Below are positions 1 through 9,006 of a stretch of 53,203 nucleotides of DNA, in pieces. The first letter of the stretch is position 1. Every line of letters begins with the position of its first letter. A model generated the notes under the pieces. The model had not been told where the DNA came from. It was given only the letters and a program-made list of their open reading frames with translations, and made no database searches. Source of the DNA: Phenylobacterium sp. Root700 (GTDB lineage: Bacteria > Pseudomonadota > Alphaproteobacteria > Caulobacterales > Caulobacteraceae); assembly GCF_001429025.1 (NCBI RefSeq), contig NZ_LMHT01000008.1:2001-55203 (forward strand), in the 5' to 3' direction. The position numbers and the translations under genes were made by a program.

Positions 1-97
1 CCGTCTGTGCATGGTTAATCGGACGTTAAGCCTGACCGCCCCATTCATGCCCTCTGGGGATGTGAGGCTCGTTCAAGCTTCAAGGATTTTGCGACAC

Positions 98-724
98 ATG
101 GATCGCCGTACGCTCATCGTTTCGGGACTGGCCACGCTTGGCGCTGCAGGCTGCGCGTCTGCTCAGCCGGGCGGGCCCGGCTCGCCGCCATCGCCTTCGC
201 CGTCCGCCACGGCCAATCCGAGCTATTCCGCCGGTCAGGCCGAAACCTACAACCGCGATGAAATCGTCAACAACGTCTCGGACTTCCTGGGCGTCGGCGC
301 CGAGGCCGCGGGCGGCGCCATCGAACGGGTGTTCCAGGACAACGGCAAGCCCACCGCCTACATCGCCGGTGAGGAAGCTTCGGGCGCCTTTGTCGGCGGC
401 GCGCGCTATGGCCGCGGCCTGCTCTATATGAAGAACCGCCAGCCCGTGGAGGTCTTCTGGCAGGGACCATCGGTCGGCTGGGACTTCGGCGGCAACGCCA
501 GCCGGGTCTTCACCCTCTGCTACAATCTCCAGTACCCGGAAGTGATCTTCCAGCGGTTCCCGGGTGTCGAGGGCGCGGCCTATCTGATCGCCGGCCTGGG
601 CGTGAACTATCTGCGCTCCGACGACGTCACCATCGCCCCGATCCGCGCCGGCGTCGGCCTGCGCCTGGGCGCGAATGTCGGCTATCTCGGCTTCAGCCGC
701 CAACGGCGCGTGCTGCCTTTCTAG
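98..724 (+). CDS. EipA/DUF1134 family envelope protein
   Basis: A 208-residue exported protein. The DUF1134 domain fills the region after about residue 45 and includes the family-typical stretch YNRDEIVNNVSDFLG and a Gly-rich beta part ending near YLGFSRQRRVLPF. This family includes EipA of Brucella and Caulobacter, a periplasmic protein needed for envelope integrity. The start at 98 is chosen because an AAGGA Shine-Dalgarno lies about 11 bases upstream and it begins the signal peptide (MDRRTLIVSGLATLGAAGC). A longer reading from 11 has no such support. The GAAGC sequence resembles a weak lipobox, but cleavage after CASA is equally possible. It converges on pheT. Confidence 0.85.
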   Translation: MDRRTLIVSGLATLGAAGCASAQPGGPGSPPSPSPSATANPSYSAGQAETYNRDEIVNNVSDFLGVGAEAAGGAIERVFQDNGKPTAYIAGEEASGAFVGGARYGRGLLYMKNRQPVEVFWQGPSVGWDFGGNASRVFTLCYNLQYPEVIFQRFPGVEGAAYLIAGLGVNYLRSDDVTIAPIRAGVGLRLGANVGYLGFSRQRRVLPF

Positions 725-843
725 AAGGCCCTAACGCCTTTCCCCGCTGGGGAGAGGTTGGGTGAGGGGACACCGGCCGTTCCGCCGCGCAGGCGGATCG
801 GCGGTTGAGCGTCGCTTTGCGCCGCCCCCTCACCTGTCTTGGA
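725..843. other. convergent intergenic gap with inverted GGTGAGGGG motif
   Basis: Between the convergent DUF1134 and pheT genes. GGTGAGGGG near 772 is matched in inverted orientation by CCCCTCACC near 826, and a CCCCGCTGGGG palindrome lies near 741. This looks like a degenerate GC-rich intergenic repeat or shared terminator region. There is no T-run on either side, so no firm terminator call is made. Confidence 0.35.
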
Positions 844-3219
844 TCACCCCCGCAGCTTGGCGCCCACGGCCTTTTCGGCCGCCGCCACGACCTTGGCCGA
901 CAAGGCCTCGATCTCGGCGTCGGTCAGGGTCTTTTCGCGCGGCTGCAGCAGCACCTCGACCGCGACCGACTTCGAGCCTTCCGGCACGCCGGGGCCCTGA
1001 TAGACGTCGAACACCCGGGCCTGAGTGATCAGCGCCTTGTCCGCGCCGGCCACGGCCTTGATCAGGTCGGAGGCCGCGACATCGGCGGCGACCACGAAGG
1101 CGAAGTCGCGCGACAGCGGCATCAGGGCGGACAGCTCCAGCGCCGGCTTGGTCTTGGTGGCCTTCTTCTTCGGCTCGGGGATCGCGTCGACGATCAGTTC
1201 GAAGGCCAGGATCGGGCCCTCGACATCCAGCGCCTTCAGGATGCGCGGATGGATCTCGCCGAACTCGACCAGCGCGTTCTTGCCCAGGCGCAGCGCGGCC
1301 GAGCGGCCCGGATGCCACCAGTCCGACTGGCCCGATTGGGTGACCTGCAGCGACGTGGTCGGCGCGCCGAGATCGTCCAGCAGCGACATCAGGTCGGCCT
1401 TCAGTTCGAACAGGGCGTCGGGCTTGGCGCCGTCCCAGCGACGCGGCGCGTGCGGGGCGACGACGGCGGCGATGCTGGTCAGCTGGTCGGCGGGCTGGTC
1501 GCCCTTGTAGAACGGTCCGATCTCGAACAGCGCCACGTCTGGGAACCCGCGACGGGCGTTGCGGCCGGCGGCCTCGATCAGGTTCGGCAGGATCGAGGGG
1601 CGCATGCAGTCCAGATCTGAGGCGATCGGATTGGTGACGACCAGCTCGTCCTGGCCGCCGCCGAACAGGCGGGCGGTGTCGCGCTTGGTGAAGCTCCAGG
1701 TGATGGTCTCGGCATAGCCCTTGGCGGCCATGGCGCGGCGGCCGGCGCGGATACGCGCCTGGCGGGCGGTCAGCACGCCGCCGGCGGTGGGCGGCATCTC
1801 GGGCAGCGGCAGGGCGGGCAGGGCGTCGTAGCCCTCGATGCGCGCCACTTCCTCCACCAGATCGGCCTTGCCTTCGACGTCGCGGCGCCACGAGGGCGGC
1901 GCGACCACATCGCCGTCGATGGCGAAACCAAGGTCGCGCAGGATGTCGTCGATCCGCTGCGGCTGCAGGTCCAGGCCCGCCAGCTTCTTGACGTAGGCGC
2001 GGTCGAAGTCGATGGGCGCCGGGCGCGGCAGGGCTTCGCCAGTGACCGTGATCTCCGACGGCTCGCCGCCGCAGAGCTCGAGGATCAGCTTGGTCGCCAG
2101 CTCCAGGCCAGGAACCAGGCTCTCAGGATCGACGCCGCGCGCGAAGCGGTACTGGGCGTCGGAGTTGATGCCGGTGGCGCGGCCGGTCTGGGCGGTCGAG
2201 ATCGGGTCGAACCAGGCGCTCTCGACGAAGACGTCGGTGGTTTCGTCCGAGCTGCCCGTGCTGACGCCGCCCATGACGCCGCCGAGGCCGATGACGCCTG
2301 AGGCGTCGGTGATGACGGTCATGTCCGGCGTGATCGCGTAGGTCTTGCCGTCGAGGGCTTCGAAGCTCTCGCCCTCGCGGCCGAGGCGCGCTTCGATGAA
2401 GCCGCCGGTCAGCTTGGCCGCGTCATAGACGTGCAGCGGCCGGGCGCGGTCGTAGGTGATTAGGTTGGTGACGTCGACCAGGGCGTTGATGGGGCGCAGG
2501 CCGATCGAGAGCAGCTTCTGCTGCAGCCAGGCCGGCGAGGGGCCGTTCTTCACGCCCCGGATCAGCCGGCCGGAGAACTGGCGGCAAGCGCCGACGCCGT
2601 CTAGGCGGATCTCGACGGGGTTGGGGAACTGGCCCGGGACCTTGGCGACGCCGACGTCCTTCAGGGTTCCGAGGCCCGCGGCGGCCAGGTCGCGGGCGAT
2701 GCCGACGACGCCCAGCCAGTCGGGGCGGTTGGGGGTGACTTCGAAGTCGATCACCGCTTCCAGGCTCAGCGCCTCGGCGGCCGAGGTCCCGACCGCCAGA
2801 TCGTCCGGCAATTCCATGATGCCGTCGGATTCCGAGGCCGTCTCCAGCTCGGAGGCCGAGCAGAGCATGCCGTTGGAGACCACGCCGCGCACCGGCTTCT
2901 CGACCAGGGTGACGCCCAGGCCCGGCACATAGGCGCCGATGGGGGCGTAGATGGTGGTCAGGCCGACGCGGGCGTTGGGCGCCCCGCAGACGATCTCCTT
3001 GCGGCCGTCCCTGGTCTCGACCTGGCAGACGCGCAGGCGGTCGGCGTTGGGATGCTGGACCGCCTCGACGATCTTGGCGACGGAGAACGCCGCCAGCTTG
3101 GTCGCCGGATCGTCGACATGCTCGACCTCGAGGCCGGCCATGGTCATGGCGTCGACCACCTGTTGAGCGGTGGCGGTGGTGTCCAGGTGATCCCGGAGCC
3201 AGGAGAGCGTGAATTTCAT
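844..3219 (-). CDS. pheT: phenylalanyl-tRNA synthetase beta subunit
   Basis: A 791-residue beta subunit, the normal length. It pairs with PheS to form the cytoplasmic alpha2-beta2 enzyme that charges tRNA-Phe. Domain order matches the family: N-terminal [12 protein letters not shown], an EMAP-like tRNA-binding fold (about 40-150), the B3/B4 editing domain, the B5 domain, the synthetase-like core and a C-terminal FDX-ACB anticodon-binding domain. The start at 3219 opens with the conserved MKFT sequence. Its ATG overlaps the stop of the upstream ASCH gene as ATGA, implying translational coupling within pheS-ASCH-pheT. Confidence 0.97.
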   Translation of the reverse strand: MKFTLSWLRDHLDTTATAQQVVDAMTMAGLEVEHVDDPATKLAAFSVAKIVEAVQHPNADRLRVCQVETRDGRKEIVCGAPNARVGLTTIYAPIGAYVPGLGVTLVEKPVRGVVSNGMLCSASELETASESDGIMELPDDLAVGTSAAEALSLEAVIDFEVTPNRPDWLGVVGIARDLAAAGLGTLKDVGVAKVPGQFPNPVEIRLDGVGACRQFSGRLIRGVKNGPSPAWLQQKLLSIGLRPINALVDVTNLITYDRARPLHVYDAAKLTGGFIEARLGREGESFEALDGKTYAITPDMTVITDASGVIGLGGVMGGVSTGSSDETTDVFVESAWFDPISTAQTGRATGINSDAQYRFARGVDPESLVPGLELATKLILELCGGEPSEITVTGEALPRPAPIDFDRAYVKKLAGLDLQPQRIDDILRDLGFAIDGDVVAPPSWRRDVEGKADLVEEVARIEGYDALPALPLPEMPPTAGGVLTARQARIRAGRRAMAAKGYAETITWSFTKRDTARLFGGGQDELVVTNPIASDLDCMRPSILPNLIEAAGRNARRGFPDVALFEIGPFYKGDQPADQLTSIAAVVAPHAPRRWDGAKPDALFELKADLMSLLDDLGAPTTSLQVTQSGQSDWWHPGRSAALRLGKNALVEFGEIHPRILKALDVEGPILAFELIVDAIPEPKKKATKTKPALELSALMPLSRDFAFVVAADVAASDLIKAVAGADKALITQARVFDVYQGPGVPEGSKSVAVEVLLQPREKTLTDAEIEALSAKVVAAAEKAVGAKLRG

Positions 3220-3623
3220 TGATCGGCTCCTTCGCCGATAATCTCGATCAGGCGGAAGCGCTCGCACCAGAGCAACATGTCGGGCGCGTAGGTGCCTTCG
3301 CGTGTGAAACAGTCTTCGTGAACGGTAGCCCAGTGAGCCCGGCTGAGATCGCCTTCGCCTTCTTCGGCGGCGAAGGTGGGATCGACCTCATCGAAGCGGC
3401 GTTGGACAAGTTCGGTGGATTCGATGATGGCGCGGGGCCTGGCGGCTCCGTCGAGCACGACATAGCGCGCGCCGAGTTCGCTGCCCTTCAGGCCTTGGAT
3501 CGCCGCCCAGCAAGTCGCGGTCTTCTTGCCCTCAAGGACGAGGGCGAGAAGCGCGTCGGCCGTAGCCGGGCTGTCGCCGAAAGCGAAATGCTCCAGCGAT
3601 GCATGGGCGGCCGATCCGGCCAT
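3216..3623 (-). CDS. ASCH-domain protein (YhfF-like) inserted between pheS and pheT
   Basis: A 135-residue single-domain protein with the YhfF-type ASCH signature: EGKKTATCW near residue 31 and [11 protein letters not shown] near 88. ASCH domains share the PUA-like fold and are thought to bind RNA, and a related protein (YqfB) is an acetylcytidine amidohydrolase. The function of this branch is unknown. Its start shares one base with the pheS stop (TGATG) and its stop overlaps the pheT start (ATGA), so it is translated in step with both synthetase subunits. A tRNA- or nucleoside-related role is inference only. Confidence 0.85.
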   Translation of the reverse strand: MAGSAAHASLEHFAFGDSPATADALLALVLEGKKTATCWAAIQGLKGSELGARYVVLDGAARPRAIIESTELVQRRFDEVDPTFAAEEGEGDLSRAHWATVHEDCFTREGTYAPDMLLWCERFRLIEIIGEGADQ

Positions 3624-4726
3624 CAGCTCAGGCCCGTCGCCGGGTTCGGGGCGGCGTAGGGGCTGAAGCCGTAGTGCTCCAGCCAGCGGACGTCGCTGGC
3701 GAACATGTCGCGCAGGTCGGGCATGCCGTATTTCAGGACGCCGAGGCGGTCGACGCCGCAGCCGAAGGCGAAGCCCTGCCAGACGTCGGGATCAAGCCCG
3801 ACATTGCGCAGCACGTTGGGGTGAACCATTCCGCAGCCGAGGATCTCCAGCCAGTCGGTGCCCTGGCCGATCTTCACCTCGCCGCCTGAGCGGTCGCACT
3901 GGACGTCCATCTCGGCGCTGGGCTCGGTGAACGGGAAGTGGTGCGGCCGGAAGCGCGTCGTCACTTCCGAGGTCTCGAAGAACCGCGCGATGAAGGTTTC
4001 CAGCGTCCACTTCAGGTGGCCCATGTGGATGGCCTTGTCGATCACCAGGCCTTCGATCTGGTGGAACATCGGCGTGTGGGTCTGGTCGCTGTCCTTGCGG
4101 AACGTCCGACCGGGCACGATCACGCGGATCGGCGGCTCCTGGCCGTTGGCGATCCAGCCGGGCAGCTTCTCGTTGACCTTGTGCATCACCCGCACCTGGA
4201 CCGGGCTGGTGTGGGTGCGCAGGACCTTGCGCTCCCCATGGGCGTCTTCCGGCAGGAAGAAGGTGTCGTGCATTTCCCGCGCCGGGTGCTTGGGCGGGAA
4301 ATTCAGGGCGGTGAAGTTGTTGAAGTCGGTCTCGATGTCCGGGCCTTCGGCGACGGAAAAGCCCATCTCGGCGAAGACGGCGATCATCTCGTCCATGACC
4401 TGCATGGTCGGATGGACCGAGCCGCGGCGGCGCGGCGGGGCCGGCAGCGAGAGGTCGACGCGCTCGGCGGCCAGCTTGGCGTCGAGTTCGGCGCTCTCCA
4501 AGGCGGCCTTCTTCTGCGCGATCTGGGCGGCGACGCGGTCGCGCAGGCCGTTGATCTGCGGGCCGCGCTCGCGGCGCTCGTCCGGGCTCATGGAGCCCAG
4601 CGACTTCAGCAGGTCGGAGATGGAGCCGGACTTGCCGAGCGCGGCGATGCGCACGGCTTCCAGGGCCGGGCCATCGGCGGCGTCGTCGATGGCGGTGGTG
4701 ATATCGGCTTCGAGTTGTGCGGTCAT
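3623..4726 (-). CDS. pheS: phenylalanyl-tRNA synthetase alpha subunit
   Basis: A 367-residue catalytic subunit of the Phe-tRNA ligase (class II). It has an N-terminal coiled-coil region (about 1-90), then the catalytic core with [11 protein letters not shown], a motif-2-like [18 protein letters not shown] and a motif-3-like [17 protein letters not shown] near the C-terminus. It is the first gene of the pheS-ASCH-pheT operon and lies about 50 bases beyond the rpmI-rplT terminator. I see no attenuator leader between that terminator and the start codon. Confidence 0.97.
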   Translation of the reverse strand: MTAQLEADITTAIDDAADGPALEAVRIAALGKSGSISDLLKSLGSMSPDERRERGPQINGLRDRVAAQIAQKKAALESAELDAKLAAERVDLSLPAPPRRRGSVHPTMQVMDEMIAVFAEMGFSVAEGPDIETDFNNFTALNFPPKHPAREMHDTFFLPEDAHGERKVLRTHTSPVQVRVMHKVNEKLPGWIANGQEPPIRVIVPGRTFRKDSDQTHTPMFHQIEGLVIDKAIHMGHLKWTLETFIARFFETSEVTTRFRPHHFPFTEPSAEMDVQCDRSGGEVKIGQGTDWLEILGCGMVHPNVLRNVGLDPDVWQGFAFGCGVDRLGVLKYGMPDLRDMFASDVRWLEHYGFSPYAAPNPATGLS

Positions 4727-4773
4727 GACGGGGCTCGTCTAGGGGAACGGACGGGGCGCGTGAAGAGGGCAGC

Positions 4774-4807
4774 AAAAAGCCCTCCGGCGGTTCTCACCGG
4801 AGGGCTT
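4774..4807 (-). terminator. intrinsic terminator of rpmI-rplT
   Basis: On the minus strand an 11-bp perfect stem (AAGCCCTCCGG pairing with CCGGAGGGCTT, 9-base loop) is followed directly by a T-run (TTTTT, shared in part with the stem). It lies 38 bases beyond the rplT stop and before pheS, so rpmI-rplT and pheS are probably separate transcripts. Confidence 0.9.
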
Positions 4808-4844
4808 CTCGAATGCTCAGTTAAGTCGTTGGACTCAAATGGCC

Positions 4845-5201
4845 TCAAGCCAGCGCGGTGCGAACCTTGTCGGCGATGGCCTTGAAACCAACCGGATCGT
4901 TACCCGCGATGTCCGAGAGGACTTTGCGGTCGATTTCGATCCCGGCCTTATCAAGGCCGAAGATAAACTGGGAATAGGTGAAGCCTTCGAGGCGGGCCGC
5001 AGCGTTGATGCGCTGGATCCACAGCGAGCGGAAGTTACGCTTGCGGACCTTGCGGTCGCGGTAGGCGTACTGGCCGGCCTTGTCCACAGCGGCCTTGGCC
5101 GTGCGGATGGTGTTCTTACGGCGGCCATAGAAACCCTTGGCCTGCTCGAGAACTTTTTTGTGCTTGGCGTGGGCGGTTACGCCCCGTTTAACGCGAGCCA
5201 T
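4845..5201 (-). CDS. rplT: 50S ribosomal protein L20
   Basis: A 118-residue protein, the standard length, starting [19 protein letters not shown]20 binds 23S rRNA early in large-subunit assembly and in several bacteria represses its own operon by binding the mRNA. The very basic N-terminal half ([16 protein letters not shown]) and the motif [20 protein letters not shown] are diagnostic. An AGGAG site lies 8 bases before the start. It follows rpmI by 13 bases in the same transcript and is followed by a strong terminator. Confidence 0.98.
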   Translation of the reverse strand: MARVKRGVTAHAKHKKVLEQAKGFYGRRKNTIRTAKAAVDKAGQYAYRDRKVRKRNFRSLWIQRINAAARLEGFTYSQFIFGLDKAGIEIDRKVLSDIAGNDPVGFKAIADKVRTALA

Positions 5202-5214
5202 GTGTCAGTTCTCC

Positions 5215-5415
5215 TTAGAGGCCGTAGGGGAGCCAAAGCTTGACGATCTTCGTATCAGCTTCGCTCATCACCTTGGTGCCGCGGTTCTGACGGATGTACT
5301 TCGCGTTGTGGTTGATCAAGCGGTGACGCTTGCCCGCCACGCCGGCTTTCAGCTTACCGGTCGCAGTCAATTTGAAGCGCTTCTTAACGCCTGACTTAGT
5401 CTTCAGTTTGGGCAT
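5215..5415 (-). CDS. rpmI: 50S ribosomal protein L35
   Basis: A 66-residue basic ribosomal protein starting [20 protein letters not shown], with the diagnostic [20 protein letters not shown] segment. It is the first gene of the rpmI-rplT operon. In the classical order infC would lie immediately upstream, but here infC is 6.7 kb away. A potential leader hairpin lies about 42-75 bases upstream of the start. Confidence 0.98.
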   Translation of the reverse strand: MPKLKTKSGVKKRFKLTATGKLKAGVAGKRHRLINHNAKYIRQNRGTKVMSEADTKIVKLWLPYGL

Positions 5416-5456
5416 TTCTCTTACGGAGCGCTAACCCCGTCCTCTGGCGTATTGAC

Positions 5457-5490
5457 GAGTCGCCCTGGCATGCCTTTGGCCAGACGACTC
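5457..5490 (-). promoter_or_regulatory. possible structured leader upstream of rpmI
   Basis: On the minus strand GAGTCG-t-CTGGC pairs with GCCAG-gg-CGACTC around a 9-base loop, giving an 11-bp interrupted stem ending 41 bases before the rpmI start. Since L20 autoregulates its operon through mRNA structure in other bacteria, this could be part of a control leader. That is inference from position and pairing only; it is not matched to a known leader family. Confidence 0.35.
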
Positions 5491-5605
5491 CGAAGAGCGG
5501 GGCGTTTACGTGAAAGGGCGAAAGAAGGCAAGGGTTTGAGTCTCGCGCGCCTCGCCCGGGGCCGATTGCGATATAGCCGTTCGACCCGTCAGGAGCGATG
5601 TGCAG

Positions 5606-6322
5606 ATGAGTCCCAAGCGAGCCCCCATCCGCAACCGGGACCACCGCAGGCAGCTGCCGCGCATGCTGGGACCGTTCGCCAGCCGCCCCCGGCTGGTCGG
5701 CGCCATGCTGGCGGGGCTGATCGTCTGGGTGGCCTGCCTGGTTATTCCCAGCAGCTTGAGCCTCGTCACCTCGGCGATCCTGGCGTGGAACGCCACCTGC
5801 CTGAGCTTCATCGTCGCGGCGGTCATGATGATGTGGGGCGCGCGGCCCTCCACGATACGGGCGACGGCGGCCACGCAGGATGAGGGCCAGGGGCTGATCC
5901 TGGCGCTGGTGGTGTTGGCGGCGGCGGCGAGCATCTGGGTGATCGGCGCGGAGCTGTCGGCGGCCAAGGCCGATCAGGGCGTGGTCAAGGCGCTGCGGAT
6001 CGGGCTGGTCTTCGCCACCGTGGCGGTGTCCTGGTTCATGGTGCAGATGATCTTCGCCCTGCACTACGCCCACGAATATTACGCCCCCGACGAGACGGGC
6101 GGGAAGGACGCGGGCGGCCTGCTGTTTCCGGGCGGCGAGGCGCCGGACTACTGGGACTTCGTGCACTTCGCCGTGGTCATCGGCGTGGCCAGCCAGACGG
6201 CCGACATCGCCTTCACCTCCAAGGCGCTCCGGCGGATCGGCACGGTGCAGGGGATCGTCGCCTTCACCTTCAACACCGTGGTGCTGGCCCTGACCATCAA
6301 CCTGCTCGCCGGCCTGTTCTAG
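5606..6322 (+). CDS. DUF1345 membrane protein
   Basis: A 238-residue polytopic inner-membrane protein with a basic N-terminus (MSPKRAPIRNRDHRRQL) and about five hydrophobic segments. The DUF1345 signature region FALHYAHEYYAPDETGG and the motif YWDFVHFAVVIGVASQTADI are present. Function is unknown for the family. The ATG at 5606 sits 10 bases after an AGGAG site, and a GTG at 5600 is a less well spaced alternative. It is divergent from rpmI and converges on the RhtA-like gene with only 6 bases between stops. Confidence 0.85.
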   Translation: MSPKRAPIRNRDHRRQLPRMLGPFASRPRLVGAMLAGLIVWVACLVIPSSLSLVTSAILAWNATCLSFIVAAVMMMWGARPSTIRATAATQDEGQGLILALVVLAAAASIWVIGAELSAAKADQGVVKALRIGLVFATVAVSWFMVQMIFALHYAHEYYAPDETGGKDAGGLLFPGGEAPDYWDFVHFAVVIGVASQTADIAFTSKALRRIGTVQGIVAFTFNTVVLALTINLLAGLF

Positions 6323-6328
6323 GGCGGG

Positions 6329-7243
6329 CTAAGGGGCGGCGGCGGGGCCGTCCTCCAGCATGTCCTCGGCCCGGGCCGGATCGGTCAGGATGGTGCCGAC
6401 GCTGGCGGCGACGATGAGGCCGATCGCCAGCCATTGGGTGGAGACGAGGTGTTCGCCCAGGATCAGCAGCCCGGCGATGGCGCCGGCCGCCGGCTCCAGG
6501 CTGAGCATGACGCCGAAGCTGCGCTTGGGCATGCCGCGCAGGGCGACCATCTCCAGGGAGAAGGGGATGGCGCTGGAGATGATCGCGACGATCAGCCCAA
6601 GGCCAAGGGTGAGCGGGTTCAGCAGCTTTGCGCCGGCCTCGATCAGGCCGATGGGGACCAGGAACAGCGCCGCGGTCGCCATGCCCAGCGCCACCGACTG
6701 ACCGGCGGGCAGGTGGCCGGTCCGCTTGCCCAGGATGATGTAAAGCGCCCAGAACACCGCCGCGGCGGCGGCGAAGGCGACGCCGGTCAGGTCCAGGCTG
6801 CTGCTGAGACGCCCCAGCGGCAACAGCAGGCCAAGGCCCAGCATGGCGACGCCCAGCCAGACGAAATGGATCGGCCGGCGTGAATGAATGAGCGCCAGGC
6901 TCAAGGGGCCCAGGAATTCGATGGCGATGGCCAGCCCCAGCGGGATGGTCCGGATCGACATGTAGAAGCTGAGGTTCATCAGCCCGAGCACGACGCCGTA
7001 GAGCGCGACCTTCGTCAGATCCTCGCGGCCCAGCTTCAAGCGCCAGGGCCGCCAGGCCAGGCAGAGCAGCACGGCGGAGAAGCCGACCCGGTAGGCCGTG
7101 GTCCCCTGGGCGCCGACCAGGGGGAACAGCTGCTTGGCGAACGAGGTGCCGAGGTTGATCGAAATGATGGCGCCGATGAGCGCCGCATAGGGCGTCAGCG
7201 CGCGCAGGCTCATCGCCTGGGTGTTGGTGAATATCCTCGACAT
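6329..7243 (-). CDS. EamA/RhtA-family amino-acid exporter
   Basis: A 304-residue drug/metabolite transporter with about ten predicted membrane segments in two EamA halves. Motifs such as IPLGLAIAIEFLGPL and FSLEMVALRGMPKRSFG match the RhtA (threonine/homoserine exporter) branch. It is divergent from an Lrp/AsnC-type regulator with 84 bases between starts, the usual arrangement for an amino-acid-responsive exporter. The substrate is not shown by sequence. The Shine-Dalgarno is weak at 7243, and an in-frame ATG at 7213 is an alternative. Confidence 0.85.
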   Translation of the reverse strand: MSRIFTNTQAMSLRALTPYAALIGAIISINLGTSFAKQLFPLVGAQGTTAYRVGFSAVLLCLAWRPWRLKLGREDLTKVALYGVVLGLMNLSFYMSIRTIPLGLAIAIEFLGPLSLALIHSRRPIHFVWLGVAMLGLGLLLPLGRLSSSLDLTGVAFAAAAAVFWALYIILGKRTGHLPAGQSVALGMATAALFLVPIGLIEAGAKLLNPLTLGLGLIVAIISSAIPFSLEMVALRGMPKRSFGVMLSLEPAAGAIAGLLILGEHLVSTQWLAIGLIVAASVGTILTDPARAEDMLEDGPAAAP

Positions 7244-7327
7244 GGCGGCAAACTACTGAGAATGCCGTGGCGGATGTCGGCGAAAACGGTCGTCGGTGCG
7301 GCGGAAACGGGCGATCGGAGCGCTATT

Positions 7328-7804
7328 ATGACGGAATCCGTCATCTTGGATGACTTCGACCACCGGCTGCTGGCGCTGGTGCGGCGCGACAATCTTCAGC
7401 CGGCCCGGGTTCTGGGCGAGGCGGTGGGGCTGTCGGAGTCCGCCGTGCTGCGCCGACTGCGACGCCTGCGGGCCACGGGGGTGATCGCCGCCGACATCGC
7501 GGTCGTCGATCCGGCGCGGCTGGCCCGGACCATCACGGTTCAGGTTCTGGTGAAGATGGAGCGCGAGGGCGTCATGACCGCCTTTGCGGCGAGGGTGAAG
7601 AACCGGCCGGAAATCCTTGGGGCCTGGCAGGTGACCGGCGGCACGGACTTCCTGCTGATGATCGCCGTGCCATCCATGGAGGCCTACGAGACCTTCTGCT
7701 CGCAGGTGCTGACCGACCACACGCAGGTCCGCTCCTTCGAAACCCTGGTCGTCCTGCGCGAGATCGTGCGGCCTGATCCGCAAAGGGCGCGGTTGGCGCC
7801 CTAG
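7328..7804 (+). CDS. Lrp/AsnC family transcriptional regulator
   Basis: A 158-residue regulator. The N-terminal helix-turn-helix (about residues 8-55, LGEAVGLSESAVLRRLRRL) is followed by a RAM ligand-binding domain (about 70-150, with GAWQVTGGTDFLLMIAV). Lrp/AsnC proteins bind amino acids and form multimers on DNA. The divergent RhtA-like gene is the obvious candidate target. GGAG lies 7 bases before the ATG. Its stop overlaps that of the convergent MFS gene in a shared CTAG. Confidence 0.93.
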   Translation: MTESVILDDFDHRLLALVRRDNLQPARVLGEAVGLSESAVLRRLRRLRATGVIAADIAVVDPARLARTITVQVLVKMEREGVMTAFAARVKNRPEILGAWQVTGGTDFLLMIAVPSMEAYETFCSQVLTDHTQVRSFETLVVLREIVRPDPQRARLAP

Positions 7805-9006
7805 GTGCGCCGGGGGATCAGCTTCATCACCTGATAGGCCATGACCAGGGCGGGCAGGATCAGGAAGGCGCCCAGCGCGAACGGCGCGCCGGGCGAGACT
7901 AGCGAGAACAGCTGGCCCGCGTAGATCGGGCCGCCGATCCGGGCGAGCGCGTTGTTCGACATGTTGAGGCCGAGCATCTCGCCCTGCCTGTCGGGCGGGG
8001 TGGAGAGCGAGATCAGCGCCACCAGGTTCGGGAAGCAGATCGACTGGCCGAAGCCGACGATGGCCAGGCCCACTACGGCCATCGGCCAGACCTGCGACGA
8101 GAATTGCACCAGCATGCCGATGCACATCAGCGTCAGGCCGGCGATCAGGACGCGCGGCTCGCCGAAGCGGCGGACCAGGGCTCCGGTGCCGATCCCCTGG
8201 GCGAAGGCGCCGATCACCCCGATCACCACGAAGGCGAAGCCGATCTCGCGCGGGCCCCAGCCGAACTTGGCCTCGGTCCATAGGCCGTAGGTCGCCTCGA
8301 TGCCGGCGAAACCGGAGACGATGACGAAGCCGATGATCATGACCCGAGAGATGATCGGATGAGCGATGGCGTCGCGCAGGGCCGGCGGGCGTCCCTTGGG
8401 ACGGGGCTGCCCGGTCGGCGGCCGGGTCTCGCGCACGAACAGCGCGACGCAGACCGACGAGGCCAGGCCGAAGGCGGCGGCGGCGAACAGCGGGATCTGG
8501 AAGCCGACGGGGCCAAGCTCAGGGTGGGCGAGCAGGCCGCCGAGCGCCGGGCCGGTCATGAAGCCGAGCGAGAAGGCCGAGCCCATCACGCCCATCCGCC
8601 CGGCGCGTTTGTCCGGCGGGGTGATGTCGGCCATGCAGCCCTGCAGGGTCGAGATGTTGCCGGCGAAGAAGCCGCCGGCGAACCGCGCCACGAAGGCCAG
8701 CCAGATGTTGGGCGCGAAGGCCAGCGCCACGTAGCAGAGCGCGGCGACGGCGATGGTGACGATCAACACCGGCCGGCGTCCGACCCGGTCCGACAATCGG
8801 CCCCAGAACGGCTCGCCCAGGAACTGGCCGAACGAGAACATCGAGAACAGCAGGGCGATCTGCCAGGCCGGCGCGTTCAGCGCCTTGCCGAAGAACGGCA
8901 GCAGCGGGATCACCAGGCCAAAGCCGGCGATGTTGAGGAAGATCACCGACAGCAGGATGAACAGGGCGCGCTTGTCGTCGTCAGGCGCCGGCGCGGCGGG
9001 GTTCAT
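7801..9006 (-). CDS. MFS transporter, TetA-like (second of a tandem pair)
   Basis: A 401-residue 12-helix major facilitator protein. Motif A appears as GRLSDRVGRRPVL after helix 2, and the first helix reads NIAGFGLVIPLLPFFGKAL, as in the TetA-like efflux branch. It is a close paralogue of the gene immediately upstream: both share PAWQIALLFS, EPFWGRLSD, FGWGPREIG and IGQS sequences. The start at 9006 overlaps the upstream stop as ATGA, so the two are co-translated. The substrate is unknown; drug or metabolite export is inferred from the family. Confidence 0.9.
   Translation of the reverse strand: MNPAAPAPDDDKRALFILLSVIFLNIAGFGLVIPLLPFFGKALNAPAWQIALLFSMFSFGQFLGEPFWGRLSDRVGRRPVLIVTIAVAALCYVALAFAPNIWLAFVARFAGGFFAGNISTLQGCMADITPPDKRAGRMGVMGSAFSLGFMTGPALGGLLAHPELGPVGFQIPLFAAAAFGLASSVCVALFVRETRPPTGQPRPKGRPPALRDAIAHPIISRVMIIGFVIVSGFAGIEATYGLWTEAKFGWGPREIGFAFVVIGVIGAFAQGIGTGALVRRFGEPRVLIAGLTLMCIGMLVQFSSQVWPMAVVGLAIVGFGQSICFPNLVALISLSTPPDRQGEMLGLNMSNNALARIGGPIYAGQLFSLVSPGAPFALGAFLILPALVMAYQVMKLIPRRT

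Noticed and set aside
80..703. Long open frame antisense to the DUF1134 gene
   Set aside because: High-GC shadow frame: Ala/Arg/Gly-rich with no recognisable domain, while the other strand encodes a known family.
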